From Neptunomonas sp. (GTDB taxonomy: Bacteria > Pseudomonadota > Gammaproteobacteria > Pseudomonadales > Balneatricaceae), in NCBI RefSeq assembly GCF_016744175.1, contig NZ_JADGEV010000006.1, positions 62,001 to 126,000 of the forward strand: 64,000 bases of DNA, read 5' to 3'. The notes below the pieces were generated by a model. The model had not been told where the DNA came from and searched no databases. It worked only from the letters and a program-made list of their open reading frames with translations. This document shows, piece by piece, positions 8,682 to 18,424 of this stretch. The stretch's first letter is position 1. Every line of letters begins with the position of its first letter. A program made the position numbers and the translations under genes.

Positions 8682-9389
8682 TTAATTAGAGTTCTTTGTC
8701 TTAGTGTAATGGCGTGGGCCAAATAAAGCCGTACCAATGCGCACCATAGTAGCACCTTCGCGTATAGCAATCTGCATGTCGCCAGACATCCCCATAGAGA
8801 GAGTGTCAAATTTTGGATATTGTTTTTGTAGCTTGATATACATGGCCTGCATTGCTGCTAATGCTGCCTGTTGGGCGAGGGTGTCATCTGTCGCAGCGGG
8901 TATTGCCATAAGGCCGCGCACGTTTAAGTTAGGGAGTGTGTCTATTTGGTTCAGCAAGGCTTCAGCCTCAGTGGGTAAACATCCTGATTTACTTTCTTCG
9001 CCGCTGATATTTATTTGTAAACATATATTTAGAGAAGGTAGTGATTGAGGTCGCTGTTCTGATAATCTTTGAGCTACTTTTAGACGATCTACGCTATGCA
9101 CCCAGTCAAAATTTTCTGCGATTGACCGGGTTTTGTTTGATTGAATAGGACCAATGAAGTGCCAGGTGATCGCTAGATCATCTAGTGCAAACATTTTATC
9201 TAAAGACTCTTGGAGATAATTTTCACCAAAGTGTTTTTGGCCGTGTAGATATAACTCGCGTAGTTCATCTGCTGTCCGTGTTTTGCTAACGGCTAACAAA
9301 GTTATGTCGACAGGTCGTCGATGTGCATCTAGTGCCGCTTGGTTAATGAGCGTGCCAACACTTTTTAAGTTCTCTGCTATGCTAGTCAT
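8682..9389 (-). CDS. yggS: YggS-type PLP homeostasis protein (PLPBP)
   Basis: A 235-residue cytoplasmic PLP-binding protein with a fold-type III alanine-racemase-like barrel but no known catalysis; it balances free pyridoxal phosphate and affects amino-acid and keto-acid pools. The PLP lysine lies in LLAVSKTRTADELRE (about residue 36). HFGENYLQES, WHFIGPIQSNK and the C-terminal SMGMSGDMQIAIREGATMVRIG complete the signature. It is the first gene of the leftward run and is divergent from pilT across an 87-base gap, as in Pseudomonas and relatives. Confidence 0.96.
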   Translation of the reverse strand: MTSIAENLKSVGTLINQAALDAHRRPVDITLLAVSKTRTADELRELYLHGQKHFGENYLQESLDKMFALDDLAITWHFIGPIQSNKTRSIAENFDWVHSVDRLKVAQRLSEQRPQSLPSLNICLQINISGEESKSGCLPTEAEALLNQIDTLPNLNVRGLMAIPAATDDTLAQQAALAAMQAMYIKLQKQYPKFDTLSMGMSGDMQIAIREGATMVRIGTALFGPRHYTKTKNSN

Positions 9390-9476
9390 ATGGTTATTGA
9401 TAGTTCTTCAAAATTAGAAATATGGGTCTATTTTGAAGTAACTGGTGAATTTAAGTAAGCCCTGAGTGGACACATT

Positions 9477-10511
9477 ATGGATATTACAGAACTTCTCTCT
9501 TTTTCAGTTCAGCAGGGAGCTTCCGATCTACATATAACGGCAGGTATGCCTCCGGTTATTCGTGTGGACGGTGATGTACGACGAATTAAGTTACCCGCGT
9601 TAGAGCAAAAGCAGGTTCAGACGCTGATTTATGACATCATGAACGATAAAATCCGTAAAGACTTTGAGGATAGGTTTGAGGCGGATTTTTCATTTGAAGT
9701 GCCTGGTCTCGCACGTTTTCGTGTCAATGCATTTAACCAAAATCGAGGTGCTGCGGCAGTTTTTCGTACCATTCCTAGTAAAGTACTCACCATGGATGAC
9801 TTGGGGATGGGGAAAGTATTCCAAGATTTATCTCTGATGGCACGAGGGCTAGTTCTGGTAACAGGTCCTACAGGCTCTGGTAAAAGTACAACGTTGGCCG
9901 CGATGGTTGATTATGTGAATGAGGTACGCTCTGATCATATCTTGACTATAGAAGACCCTATTGAGTTTGTTCATGAAAGTAAAAAGTGCTTAGTTAACCA
10001 GCGTGAAGTTCATAGAGACACGCAAAGCTTTGCGAATGCGTTAAGATCGGCATTACGTGAAGACCCCGATATTATTCTCGTTGGTGAAATGCGAGATTTA
10101 GAAACTATCCGTTTAGCATTAACGGCTGCGGAAACGGGGCATCTAGTATTTGGTACGTTGCATACAACCTCGGCAGCAAAAACAATTGACCGTATTATTG
10201 ATGTCTTTCCAGCAGCGGAAAAAGATATGGTGCGTTCTATGTTGTCTGAATCATTGCAGGGTGTTATATCTCAAACATTATTGAAAAAAGTAAATGGTGG
10301 CCGTGTTGCGGCACATGAGATTATGATGGGTACGCCGGCTGTCCGAAATCTGATTCGCGAAGATAAAGTAGCTCAGATGTACTCTGCGATTCAAACAGGG
10401 GCCTCTCATGGTATGAAAACATTAGACCAATCCCTGAAAGAACTTGTTCAGAAAGGTCTAATATCTCGAGAAACGGCCCGTGATAAAGCTAAAAACCCAC
10501 AGGGCTTCTAA
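9477..10511 (+). CDS. pilT: Type IV pilus retraction ATPase PilT
   Basis: Hexameric cytoplasmic motor that depolymerises type IV pili for twitching motility. The 344-residue protein has an N-terminal PAS-like domain (QGASDLHITAGMPP), Walker A GPTGSGKST at about residue 130, the Asp box TIEDPIEFVH, Walker B DPDIILVGEMRD and the His box TGHLVFGTLHT. The C-terminal AIRNLI-type motif required for retraction is present in modified form as AVRNLIREDK. pilU follows after a 58-base gap with its own AAGGAG site. Confidence 0.98.
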   Translation: MDITELLSFSVQQGASDLHITAGMPPVIRVDGDVRRIKLPALEQKQVQTLIYDIMNDKIRKDFEDRFEADFSFEVPGLARFRVNAFNQNRGAAAVFRTIPSKVLTMDDLGMGKVFQDLSLMARGLVLVTGPTGSGKSTTLAAMVDYVNEVRSDHILTIEDPIEFVHESKKCLVNQREVHRDTQSFANALRSALREDPDIILVGEMRDLETIRLALTAAETGHLVFGTLHTTSAAKTIDRIIDVFPAAEKDMVRSMLSESLQGVISQTLLKKVNGGRVAAHEIMMGTPAVRNLIREDKVAQMYSAIQTGASHGMKTLDQSLKELVQKGLISRETARDKAKNPQGF

Positions 10512-10569
10512 GATCGCGTATTTGTTTTAGTAGTGCGACTATAGTTTCGTTAATAAGGAGAGTTACAGC

Positions 10570-11736
10570 GTGGAGTTTACTCAGCTTCTTAAAGTGATGA
10601 TTGAACGTGGAGCGTCAGATCTATTTGTATCGGCAGGTGCTCGTCCTAGTATTAAAGTTGATGGGACGTTGAAACCCCTAACGAAAGACCCGCTGAAACC
10701 ATCTCAGGCGCGTTCGTTAGTATACTCGACGATGACAGATAAGCAGATATCAGAGTATGAAGGTTCGCATGAGTGTAACTTTGCTATTAGTGCTCCGGGT
10801 TTGGGGCGTTTTCGTGTAAGTGCTTACTTTCAGCGCAACACCCCAGGCATGGTGCTTCGGCGTATTAATGCAACTATTCCTGGTTTTGAAGAGCTGAACC
10901 TTCCTCCAGTAATGAAAGATCTTTCCATGTCTAAGCGCGGTTTGATTTTATTTGTAGGTGGCACATCAACAGGTAAATCAACATCGTTGGCGTCTATGAT
11001 AGATTATCGTAATCGACATAGCCGTGGGCACATTATTACGATTGAAGACCCGATCGAGTACATACATGAGCACAAAGAAAGTATTGTTACTCAGCGAGAA
11101 GTAGGAATAGATACCGATTCTTTTGAAGTAGCACTACGAAATACTCTACGACAGGCACCTGATGTTATTCTTATGGGTGAGATTCGTACTCAAGAATTGA
11201 TGAAATATGGACTGGCGTTCGCAGAAACAGGGCATCTTTGTATGGCAACGTTACATGCCAACAATGCTAACCAAGCTCTTGATAGAGTCGTAAGTTTTTT
11301 CCCACCAGAGCATCATGATCAGCTTTGGATGGAGTTGTCTTTAAACTTAAAAGCTATTGTAGCTCAGCAATTACTGCCGACTAAGGACGGGAAAGGGCGT
11401 CGTGCAGCAATTGAAGTCATGATTTGTACGCCGCTGATTCAAGACTTGATTCGCAAAGGTGATATTCATGAAATCAAGGAAGTCATGAAAAAATCAACAA
11501 ATTTGGGGATGCAAACATTTGATCAAGCACTGTTTGAGCTTTATAAAGAAGGTGCCGTTAATTATGATACTGCACTGGCTCATGCCGACTCTGCGAATGA
11601 TCTGCGTTTAATGATTAAATTAAGTTCGGATACAAATCCTGAGTTAAGTGCACAAGACAGCTCAGACTCATTATTTTTACAGGAAGAAGAAGACTTTTTG
11701 AATCTTTCAGGTGAAATGGAAATTAGGAAGATGTGA
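10570..11736 (+). CDS. pilU: PilT-dependent ATPase PilU
   Basis: A paralogue of PilT that supports retraction force together with PilT. The 388-residue protein keeps the PilT architecture with Walker A GGTSTGKST at about residue 130, TIEDPIEYIH, Walker B APDVILMGEIRT and TGHLCMATLHA, and carries the longer acidic C-terminal tail typical of PilU, rich in D, E and S (about residues 350-380). The start is GTG at 10570, preceded by AAGGAG with a 10-base gap. A strong intrinsic terminator follows the stop. Confidence 0.96.
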   Translation: MEFTQLLKVMIERGASDLFVSAGARPSIKVDGTLKPLTKDPLKPSQARSLVYSTMTDKQISEYEGSHECNFAISAPGLGRFRVSAYFQRNTPGMVLRRINATIPGFEELNLPPVMKDLSMSKRGLILFVGGTSTGKSTSLASMIDYRNRHSRGHIITIEDPIEYIHEHKESIVTQREVGIDTDSFEVALRNTLRQAPDVILMGEIRTQELMKYGLAFAETGHLCMATLHANNANQALDRVVSFFPPEHHDQLWMELSLNLKAIVAQQLLPTKDGKGRRAAIEVMICTPLIQDLIRKGDIHEIKEVMKKSTNLGMQTFDQALFELYKEGAVNYDTALAHADSANDLRLMIKLSSDTNPELSAQDSSDSLFLQEEEDFLNLSGEMEIRKM

Positions 11737-11751
11737 TCTTTTTTTGTTTTT

Positions 11752-11787
11752 AAAACCGAACCGCAAGCAAAACGGTTCGGTTTTTTT
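11752..11787. terminator. Bidirectional intrinsic terminator between pilU and pyrC'
   Basis: A 12-bp stem (AAAACCGAACCG at 11752-11763, inverted at 11773-11784) with a 9-base loop, T-rich after the stem on the plus strand and A-rich before it. It serves pilU on the plus strand and the convergent pyrimidine operon on the minus strand. Confidence 0.92.
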
Positions 11788-11794
11788 ATGTTTG

Positions 11795-13066
11795 CTATTC
11801 TTGGTATATCAGTTTTCCCTTCATTAATGTATGCGTCACTTTCCCTTTAAGAGGGATATTTTTAAATGGGGAGTTCTTCCCTGCGGAAACGAAGTTTTCA
11901 TCTGTTAACTGCCATTGGCGCTCAGGGTCGAAAATACAAATGTCTGCTTCACTTTCTATTCCTAGTGACCCTTTGTTTAGGTTGAGGATGGCCGCTGGAG
12001 CAGAAGTCATTTTTTCAATTAGTTGCGGTAAGGAAATGAGCTCTTGTTCTACTAGCATTAATCCTAAAGGGAGCAGTGTCTCAAGACCTGAAATACCCGG
12101 ATCAGTTGCTGCAAATGGTGCTTGCTTTGCTGCAGCATCATGAGGTTGATGATCAGAGCAAATGGCTTGAATACCATCAGTGACCAAGCCGTGCCTTAAT
12201 CCTGCACGATCGAGAGGGCTTCTCAGTGGTGGTATGACATGGAACATGCTGTTGAAACCGTTTACATTTTGATCAGTCAGCAGTAAATGGTGTATGGAAA
12301 CATCAGCCGTTACGTTGAGACCGCGTTTGCGGGCATCTGTAACCATTCTGACGGAGCGCTCAGCTGACAGTTGGCCAAAGTGTGCGCGCACACCTGTTTG
12401 TTCGACAAGCAGCAAGCAGCGGGCTACTTCAATCGTTTCTGCAGTCTCTGGAATGCCGGTTAGCCCTAATCGTGTGCAGGTTGTGTCATCGTGCATGCTC
12501 CCATCGCCAGTTAACTCATGATTTTGAGGCTGAAAAATAACTAGAAAATCATGAGTTGCAGCATATTCGAGGCAACGTAACAGGACAAGCGAGCTTGGAA
12601 TGCTTTCCCGGGCGTTACTGAATGCGACGCATCCAGATCGACTGAGGGCATGCATTGGGGCTAGTTGTTCTCCTTGAAGTCCTTGTGTTAGTGCCCCAAT
12701 CGGTAATACGCTGGCTAGCCCAGTTGCTTGTGCTCTGTCTATAATCATTTCTGCAACGGCAGGGTTGTCAACCACAGGTTTGGTTGTTGGTGGGGTAATC
12801 ATTGTTGTTATGCCACCAGCCGCAGCCGCAGCCGATTCACTGGCAATGGTGGCTTTTTGCGTATACCCCGGTTCTCTAACATGTGCACACATGTCAATCA
12901 GTCCGGGAATGATAACTTGATGTGTAGCATCGATAATCTTGGAGGCTGTGAAGCCTTCGGGGGCGTGCCCAATTGAAATAACTTTCCCGTCTTTTATGTA
13001 CAGGTCGCAGATTTCATCTAGTTCATTTTTAGGGTCTATCAGACGCCCGTTTTTTATGACAAGCAT
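11795..13066 (-). CDS. pyrX: Dihydroorotase homologue PyrC' (PyrX), probably inactive ATCase partner
   Basis: A 423-residue amidohydrolase-fold protein encoded directly after pyrB. In active dihydroorotases the first metal site is DxHxH; here the sequence is DMCAH (residues 58-62), so the first His is Cys. The later histidine pair is also broken, reading AHFGQLSA where active enzymes have a second His in the HxxH position. The DHQPH motif near the C-terminus is kept. This is the pattern of the non-catalytic PyrC' of Pseudomonas, which is needed to assemble the large aspartate carbamoyltransferase holoenzyme. A separate active dihydroorotase should exist elsewhere in the genome. Its AGG-rich ribosome site lies inside the pyrB 3' end. 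Confidence 0.93.
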   Translation of the reverse strand: MLVIKNGRLIDPKNELDEICDLYIKDGKVISIGHAPEGFTASKIIDATHQVIIPGLIDMCAHVREPGYTQKATIASESAAAAAGGITTMITPPTTKPVVDNPAVAEMIIDRAQATGLASVLPIGALTQGLQGEQLAPMHALSRSGCVAFSNARESIPSSLVLLRCLEYAATHDFLVIFQPQNHELTGDGSMHDDTTCTRLGLTGIPETAETIEVARCLLLVEQTGVRAHFGQLSAERSVRMVTDARKRGLNVTADVSIHHLLLTDQNVNGFNSMFHVIPPLRSPLDRAGLRHGLVTDGIQAICSDHQPHDAAAKQAPFAATDPGISGLETLLPLGLMLVEQELISLPQLIEKMTSAPAAILNLNKGSLGIESEADICIFDPERQWQLTDENFVSAGKNSPFKNIPLKGKVTHTLMKGKLIYQE

Positions 13067-13070
13067 GTGG

Positions 13071-14069
13071 TTATGCCTCCGCCTTCAAATTTTTCTCAGT
13101 CATTTGGCCTGACATCGACATTGACATGACTGCCATTCTCACCGCAATGCCGTTGGTTACCTGATCAAGGATTAATGATTGAGGGCCATCAGCAACCGCT
13201 GATTCTATTTCTACACCTCGATTGATAGGTCCGGGATGCATAACAACCGCATTGGGCTTGGCATGTTGTAGCTTTTCATTAGTGAGGCCGAAGAGTTTAT
13301 AAAACTCAGACTCACTCGGGAGTAAGGCGCTTTGCATGCGTTCCTTTTGTAAACGAAGCATGATAACGACGTCAGCATCTTTGAGGCCTGACTCCATATG
13401 TGTGAAGACCTTAACGCCTAGTGCTTCGATATTGCGAGGAAGTAATGTTGTTGGAGCTATAACGCGTATTTCCGCAGCACCAAGGGTACGTAGTGCGTGA
13501 ATTTGTGAACGCGCGACTCTTGAATGCAAAATATCACCCACGATTGCTACTACTAAAGGTGAGAAGTCACCTTTATGACGCTTTATGGTGAGCATATCTA
13601 ACATAGCTTGTGTCGGATGAGCATGACGACCATCGCCTGCATTAATAACAGCAACATTGGGCGTCACATGTTCAGCAATGAAGTGTGTTGCTCCGCTGTC
13701 TGAATGGCGCACTACAAACATATCTGAGTGCATTGCTTCTAATGTTTGTAATGTGTCTTTGAGTGTTTCACCTTTTGATGTAGATGAGGTGCTGATATTT
13801 AAGTTAAGTACGTCTGCCGATAGGCGTTTAGCGGCCAGTTCAAAAGTGCTTAATGTCCGGGTGCTGGATTCAAAGAATAAATTCACGACTGTCTTGCCGC
13901 GCAGTAAAGGGACTTTTTTAACTTGTTGTGCGCTCATATCTACAAATGAGTCTGCAGTATCAATTATTTCTGTCAGGAGCTCTCTAGTCAGGCCTTCGGT
14001 AGTTATAAAGTGTTTGAGCTGACCTTGGCTGTTTAGCTGAATACTATTAGGGTCTGTTGTTTCAAACAT
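13071..14069 (-). CDS. pyrB: Aspartate carbamoyltransferase catalytic subunit
   Basis: Condenses carbamoyl phosphate with aspartate, the first committed step of pyrimidine synthesis. The carbamoyl-phosphate signature [19 protein letters not shown] and the C-terminal [12 protein letters not shown] are present. At 332 residues it is slightly longer than E. coli PyrB (about 310) and has an N-terminal extension, as in the Pseudomonas class A enzyme whose N-terminus takes part in regulation. No pyrI regulatory gene is nearby; instead pyrC' follows after 4 bases and pyrR precedes it by 12 bases, which fits the class A holoenzyme. Confidence 0.97.
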   Translation of the reverse strand: MFETTDPNSIQLNSQGQLKHFITTEGLTRELLTEIIDTADSFVDMSAQQVKKVPLLRGKTVVNLFFESSTRTLSTFELAAKRLSADVLNLNISTSSTSKGETLKDTLQTLEAMHSDMFVVRHSDSGATHFIAEHVTPNVAVINAGDGRHAHPTQAMLDMLTIKRHKGDFSPLVVAIVGDILHSRVARSQIHALRTLGAAEIRVIAPTTLLPRNIEALGVKVFTHMESGLKDADVVIMLRLQKERMQSALLPSESEFYKLFGLTNEKLQHAKPNAVVMHPGPINRGVEIESAVADGPQSLILDQVTNGIAVRMAVMSMSMSGQMTEKNLKAEA

Positions 14070-14081
14070 GTCTTGCTCCAG

Positions 14082-14597
14082 CTAGTGTTGATCTTTTTGA
14101 CTGATTTCCAGTTCCAGAGGATTGGGGCCAGTTAGTTTAACTTGTTGATTCGGGCCAAGAGATAGGGTTCCGCCGTACACATCTGCTTGAATGGGTAGCT
14201 GTCTGCGCTGTAAATCCAATAATGTGACGAGTGTAACTGAAGATGGGCGGCCGTAATCAAATAACTCATTGAGTGCTGCACGAATCGTACGGCCGCTCAT
14301 AATAACGTCATCAACCAGTACAATGTCGCGCCCTTCGGTAGCAAAAGGGATTTGAGACGCCTGCACTTTGGGGTGTAATCCAATTTGAGAAAAATCATCG
14401 CGATAAAAAGAAATATCTAACGTACCAATAGGGCTTTCTAATCCGAGTTCTGTATGTAGACGTTCTGCTATCCATATTCCGCCTGTGCGGATGCCTATGA
14501 TGAGAGGTTCCGATATTTGGCGATGGATTAAGAGTGTTTTAAGCTCTGATACCATTTTTTCAAGCAATGATTCAACACTCAATGTTCCCTGTACCAT
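14082..14597 (-). CDS. pyrR: Pyrimidine regulator / uracil phosphoribosyltransferase PyrR
   Basis: A 171-residue phosphoribosyltransferase-fold protein with the PRPP-binding motif [19 protein letters not shown] at about residues 90-108 and [14 protein letters not shown] near residue 38. In Gram-positive bacteria PyrR controls pyr attenuation and has weak UPRTase activity; in pseudomonads its regulatory role is debated. No recognisable PyrR-type attenuator is seen because the genes are packed: ruvX ends one base into the pyrR start (TAATG) and pyrB follows at once. Confidence 0.94.
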   Translation of the reverse strand: MVQGTLSVESLLEKMVSELKTLLIHRQISEPLIIGIRTGGIWIAERLHTELGLESPIGTLDISFYRDDFSQIGLHPKVQASQIPFATEGRDIVLVDDVIMSGRTIRAALNELFDYGRPSSVTLVTLLDLQRRQLPIQADVYGGTLSLGPNQQVKLTGPNPLELEISQKDQH

Positions 14598-15055
14598 TAA
14601 AGGTCCTCCAGTCGTGTGTGGCTTGGAATACGTAATGTGCTTCCAAACCAGCTTTCTAGAATTATTTGTGCAGCGATACCGTCTACTGATTCTTTACGAA
14701 AATTAGTGCCGCCGCCTTGAGAGAAGTGAATCTCTTTTGCTTCAGCGGTTGAAAGGCGTTCATCTATGAGATAACAAGGAAGTTGGTAGCGATCTTGAAT
14801 ACGATTCGCAAAGCGGCGTGCTCTGCGTGACATTTCACTGATAGTGCCGTCCATGTTTAAGGGGATGCCCACAACCAGTATCGAAGGCTGCCATTCTTTT
14901 ACGGTTTTATCCAGTGCGGGCCAGTCAGGGGTGCCGTCACGTGCGAGAATGGGAGTTAATGCTAAGGTTGTTGCAGTAATGGGTTGGCCTGTGGCTATTC
15001 CTATTCGGCGTGTTCCGAAATCAAATGCGAGCACTTGCTGGCTAGGTAATGTCAT
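14597..15055 (-). CDS. ruvX: RuvX/YqgF Holliday-junction-resolvase-like protein
   Basis: A 152-residue RNase-H-fold protein, implicated in 5' pre-16S rRNA processing and proposed as a Holliday junction resolvase. [14 protein letters not shown] at the N-terminus carries the first catalytic Asp, [11 protein letters not shown] follows the second strand, and [11 protein letters not shown] carries the catalytic Glu. It is typically linked with yqgE and pyrR as here. The stop overlaps the pyrR ATG by one base. Confidence 0.95.
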   Translation of the reverse strand: MTLPSQQVLAFDFGTRRIGIATGQPITATTLALTPILARDGTPDWPALDKTVKEWQPSILVVGIPLNMDGTISEMSRRARRFANRIQDRYQLPCYLIDERLSTAEAKEIHFSQGGGTNFRKESVDGIAAQIILESWFGSTLRIPSHTRLEDL

Positions 15056-15067
15056 AATTCTCTTGGT

Positions 15068-15634
15068 TTAAGCATGCCCGATGTGGGAAGTCATTAGATT
15101 CAAATTTACCCCCATGATAGTGGCAGCGGCTTGTAGCCTATCTTCAGCGGGTTCGTGAAACATTATATCTGAATTTGCGGGGCAGCTTAACCAAACATTG
15201 TCAGTTATTTCCTGTTCTAGCTGGCCCGGCCCCCAGCCAGTGTACCCTAGTGCAATAAGTGCCTCGGCACAGTTGCTTAAGGCGATCGCCTCGAGAATAT
15301 CCATTGAGGTTGTTAGAAATAGATTGTCCGTTACCGCATGAGTGGACAGCCAAGGGTTACCTAAGTAGCTTTTGTGCAATACAAACCCTCTGTCACTTTG
15401 TACAGGGCCTCCAGAGTGAACCTGGATCGCTCCGGCAAAGCTGCTGCTAGGTAAGTCAAGGTGGGACAACATTTTATCAAGGTGAAAATTAAGAGGGCGA
15501 TTGACCATGAGCCCCATGGCGCCGTATTCACTATGGTCACAAATGTAAATAATTGTTTGCGCAAAAGTGTCATCCTCAAGGTGAGGCATGGAGATTAAAA
15601 AGTGGTCGCGCAAACAGGTTTGAGTATTAAGCAT
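15068..15634 (-). CDS. yqgE: YqgE/AlgH family protein (UPF0301)
   Basis: A 188-residue soluble protein of the AlgH family, whose Pseudomonas member was named as an alginate regulator; the molecular function is unknown. The diagnostic N-terminal motif LISMPHLEDDTFAQTIIYIC and the following GAMGLMVNRP are both present, as is ALGYTGWGPGQLEQEI around residue 128. It is upstream of ruvX by 12 bases, the standard gammaproteobacterial arrangement, and downstream of tonB. Confidence 0.95.
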   Translation of the reverse strand: MLNTQTCLRDHFLISMPHLEDDTFAQTIIYICDHSEYGAMGLMVNRPLNFHLDKMLSHLDLPSSSFAGAIQVHSGGPVQSDRGFVLHKSYLGNPWLSTHAVTDNLFLTTSMDILEAIALSNCAEALIALGYTGWGPGQLEQEITDNVWLSCPANSDIMFHEPAEDRLQAAATIMGVNLNLMTSHIGHA

Positions 15635-15672
15635 GATAAAACCACATATAATGAAAAACGGACTCCTAAGGT

Positions 15673-16632
15673 TTAGTACAGTTGTGTGGTTTTCTCAAAC
15701 TTCCAGCTACGAATGATTTCAAGAACATCTGTATTTTTTCTCATCTCAGCACTGAACGGTTGAAATGGGGAGGCAAGTCGAACAATGCGTATTGCTGCAT
15801 CATCAAGTGTTTTGCTGCCTGAAGATTGCGTTATTTCGATGCTTTTCAAACCGCCATCAGGGAGAATGGCGACTAACACACGTAATGATCCATATAGTTT
15901 TTTGCGGCGTGCTTCCTCAGGGTAATTCATATTGCCGACCATCTCGATACGGCGACGCCAGTTGTCTAGATAGACTGCATCTTCGTGTATGCTTGTTGAT
16001 ACAGAGGATAAGCGGCGAGTTTTAGGGCGTCTGGCAAGTTGCTCTTGCTGCATTTTAATCTGAGCTTGAAGGTTAGCAATTTCTAGACTTTTTGCGAGTA
16101 AAGAAGTGGATTGGCCTGTTCTTGCTTGTGATGTTGTTGGTTTGCTTTTTCGTGGCGCTGCGGATGTTTTTTTTGTTTTTTCTTTCTTAGTAGTGATTAC
16201 CTGACGTTTCTTTTTGGCTGCTTGGTTGGCATTGCCTTTATCAGTGCTGGGTTTTGCTTGATTGGAAACGGCGGATGGCGCGGGCACTGGCTTATTTGTA
16301 GATTCAACAGGGCGAGCGGATTGGTTGCGAATCTTATTATCTTGGAATGTTGAGCGTTCGGTTGTTGAGGGTAAGCGTTTTTCTTCAACAGTTCCGCTGG
16401 CTAATTGATTAGCTTGAGCTAAGAAATCAGCCTTTTCTGACGGCTTTTCAACAGCATATTGAGCTAATGTGATCTCCAGGGTTTGTACTGGAGGCGTTGA
16501 CGGTAGACTAATAAAAGAGCTGGCCAAAATAAGTACGGCGTGCAAAGCAGTCGCCATGAATAGCGTAAATCCGAAACGATCAGTAACACTGACCGTTGTA
16601 TTTGAAGATATATTTTGGGTAGCTCCAAGCAC
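15673..16632 (-). CDS. tonB: TonB family energy-transducing protein
   Basis: A 319-residue inner-membrane-anchored periplasmic protein that couples proton motive force to outer-membrane receptors. One hydrophobic helix lies at about residues 22-42 (FTLFMATALHAVLILASSFI). A long low-complexity linker rich in K, P, S and T follows (about residues 90-180), then a Q-rich helical part, and the TonB C-terminal domain (about 225-315) containing YPEEARRKKLYGSLRVLV and SSGSKTLDDAAI. The GTG start overlaps the gshB stop by one base (TAGTG). No exbB or exbD is adjacent, so the motor must be supplied from elsewhere. Confidence 0.92.
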   Translation of the reverse strand: MLGATQNISSNTTVSVTDRFGFTLFMATALHAVLILASSFISLPSTPPVQTLEITLAQYAVEKPSEKADFLAQANQLASGTVEEKRLPSTTERSTFQDNKIRNQSARPVESTNKPVPAPSAVSNQAKPSTDKGNANQAAKKKRQVITTKKEKTKKTSAAPRKSKPTTSQARTGQSTSLLAKSLEIANLQAQIKMQQEQLARRPKTRRLSSVSTSIHEDAVYLDNWRRRIEMVGNMNYPEEARRKKLYGSLRVLVAILPDGGLKSIEITQSSGSKTLDDAAIRIVRLASPFQPFSAEMRKNTDVLEIIRSWKFEKTTQLY

Positions 16633-17585
16633 TATGAGTTTTTCCGCTTCTCTTCAATGGCATTCATTAATTGCATTCCAATATCGAGACCAAATTGATT
16701 GTCTAGCTCGCGGATACATGTGGGGCTTGTGACGTTGATTTCAGTCAGGTAGTCACCAATGACATCTAAGCCGACAAACAATAACCCTTTCTCTTTGAGT
16801 GTAGAGCTTACCTGGTCGCAGATCCAGCGATCGCGGTCGGTTAATGGGCGGCCTTCCCCTTTTCCGCCAGCAGCAAGGTTTCCTCGAGTTTCGCCTGCCA
16901 TGGGTACGCGAGCGAGTGCATAGGGTACTGCTTCACCATCTATCATTAAAATACGCTTATCCCCGTTTACTATTTCTGGGAGATACTTCTGCGCCATAAT
17001 GGTTTGTTTGCCATGGTCTGTCAGTGTTTCAATAATGACACCTAGGTTGACACCATCCTCTTTAATTCTAAAAATTGATGCTCCGCCCATTCCGTCTAAT
17101 GGTTTGAAAATAACATCTTGGTGTTCAGCGTGAAAAGCTCGGAGTAACGCTTCATCTTGTGTCACCAGAAGAGGAGGGCAGCATTCTGGAAAGTGAGTCG
17201 CGAAAAGTTTTTCGTTAAAATCGCGTAAGCTTTGAGTGCGATTAACAATCATAGTCCCTTCGGCTTCCGCTATTGCTAGGAGTTGCGTGGTATAGAGAAA
17301 CTCGTTATCAAATGGAGGATCTTTACGCATTAAAATCACATCGAGAGAAGAAAGGTCTTCGCATTGGTAGTCACCACGAGTGAAAAATGCTTCAGGGTCC
17401 ATCGCAACACTCAAAGGAGCCATGTTGGCTTTAGCTTTTCCGTCGCGTAGGAATAGGTGCTTTTGTTCCATGTACCATAGCTCCCATCCCTTTTGCTGTG
17501 CTGCCCATAACATGGCAAGAGAACTATCTTTTTTGTAGTTAATCCCATCAATAGGGTCCATCACAATACCGACTTTTAATGTCAT
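16632..17585 (-). CDS. gshB: Glutathione synthetase
   Basis: An ATP-grasp ligase that joins gamma-glutamylcysteine and glycine. The 317-residue protein begins with LKVGIVMDPIDGINYKKDSS, the N-terminal hallmark of GshB. FKPLDGMGGASIFRI is the ATP-binding glycine-rich loop, GDKRILMIDGEAVPYALARV follows, and EINVTSPTCIRELD carries metal-binding residues. The order rsmE-gshB-tonB-yqgE-ruvX matches Pseudomonas and many marine relatives. The stop codon is fused to the tonB start. Confidence 0.97.
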   Translation of the reverse strand: MTLKVGIVMDPIDGINYKKDSSLAMLWAAQQKGWELWYMEQKHLFLRDGKAKANMAPLSVAMDPEAFFTRGDYQCEDLSSLDVILMRKDPPFDNEFLYTTQLLAIAEAEGTMIVNRTQSLRDFNEKLFATHFPECCPPLLVTQDEALLRAFHAEHQDVIFKPLDGMGGASIFRIKEDGVNLGVIIETLTDHGKQTIMAQKYLPEIVNGDKRILMIDGEAVPYALARVPMAGETRGNLAAGGKGEGRPLTDRDRWICDQVSSTLKEKGLLFVGLDVIGDYLTEINVTSPTCIRELDNQFGLDIGMQLMNAIEEKRKNS

Positions 17586-17643
17586 TCTCTGCTGTCCTCT
17601 AGGCTGTTTGCCTGATGAGTTTAATCTAAATAGGGGGAGTAGC

Positions 17644-18372
17644 CTAACTTAGGTCGCCCCATAAATACTGTAATATAGCTTGTGCTGCAACGGGTGCCGT
17701 TTCTGTGCGCATCACTCTAGGGCCAAAGGCTACGGGTTTAAAGCCTGCCGCAAGAGCTGCATTAACTTCGGCTTCACTGAGTCCGCCCTCAGGACCAATA
17801 AGCAATGCTATGGACGAAGGGCGAGAGATCTCATTGAGGGGGTGCTCTGTATGATGGTGTAATACTAATTTCAAGTCGGCTTTAACCGTGCTTAGCCATT
17901 CTTGTAGTGGTTGGATAGGCGCTATGCAAGGAAGTTCATTTCTAAGTGATTGTTCGCATGCGCTATTAGCTACTTGTTGCCAATGTTTGTTGCGTTTATC
18001 TTGGCGCTCGGTATTTAAACGAACTTCGCAGCGTTCAGTAAACAATGGAGTCATACAAGACATTCCTAGCTCCGTTGCTTTTTGGATCGCATAGTCCATT
18101 CTTTCACCACGAGATATAGCTTGGCCTATATGAATCTGTAATGAGCTAGATCTTGATTGCACGTGCTCACTAATTATTTTTACTTCAACGTGTCGTTTGT
18201 CTACCCGTTCAAGAGAGCAAAGGAATTCACTACCTTGTCCATTAAATAAGGTGATTTCCTCGCCAGTCTTCATGCGTAATACGCGTGACACATGTTGGGT
18301 TGTTGCTTCGCTTAATAAGCAGGTTTGTCCTGTGTATAGTTCAGAAGGCTCATAGAATCTTGGTGTGCGCAT
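17644..18372 (-). CDS. rsmE: 16S rRNA (uracil-1498-N3)-methyltransferase
   Basis: A SPOUT-class methyltransferase that modifies U1498 of 16S rRNA. The 242-residue protein has an N-terminal PUA-like part (RFYEPSELYTG, SRVLRMKTGEEITLFNG), then GERMDYAIQKATELG and the trefoil-knot SAM-binding loop LLIGPEGGLSEAEV, ending with ALGP-like AFGPRVMRTETAPVAAQAIL. I chose the ATG at 18372 because MRTPRFYEP aligns with other RsmE N-termini; an in-frame ATG 18 bases further upstream (18390) has no ribosome site. Confidence 0.95.
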   Translation of the reverse strand: MRTPRFYEPSELYTGQTCLLSEATTQHVSRVLRMKTGEEITLFNGQGSEFLCSLERVDKRHVEVKIISEHVQSRSSSLQIHIGQAISRGERMDYAIQKATELGMSCMTPLFTERCEVRLNTERQDKRNKHWQQVANSACEQSLRNELPCIAPIQPLQEWLSTVKADLKLVLHHHTEHPLNEISRPSSIALLIGPEGGLSEAEVNAALAAGFKPVAFGPRVMRTETAPVAAQAILQYLWGDLS

Positions 18373-18424
18373 GCTGCTCAGGTCCAACATTAAAAAGACG
18401 TATTATGCCATTGTTCACCTAGGG

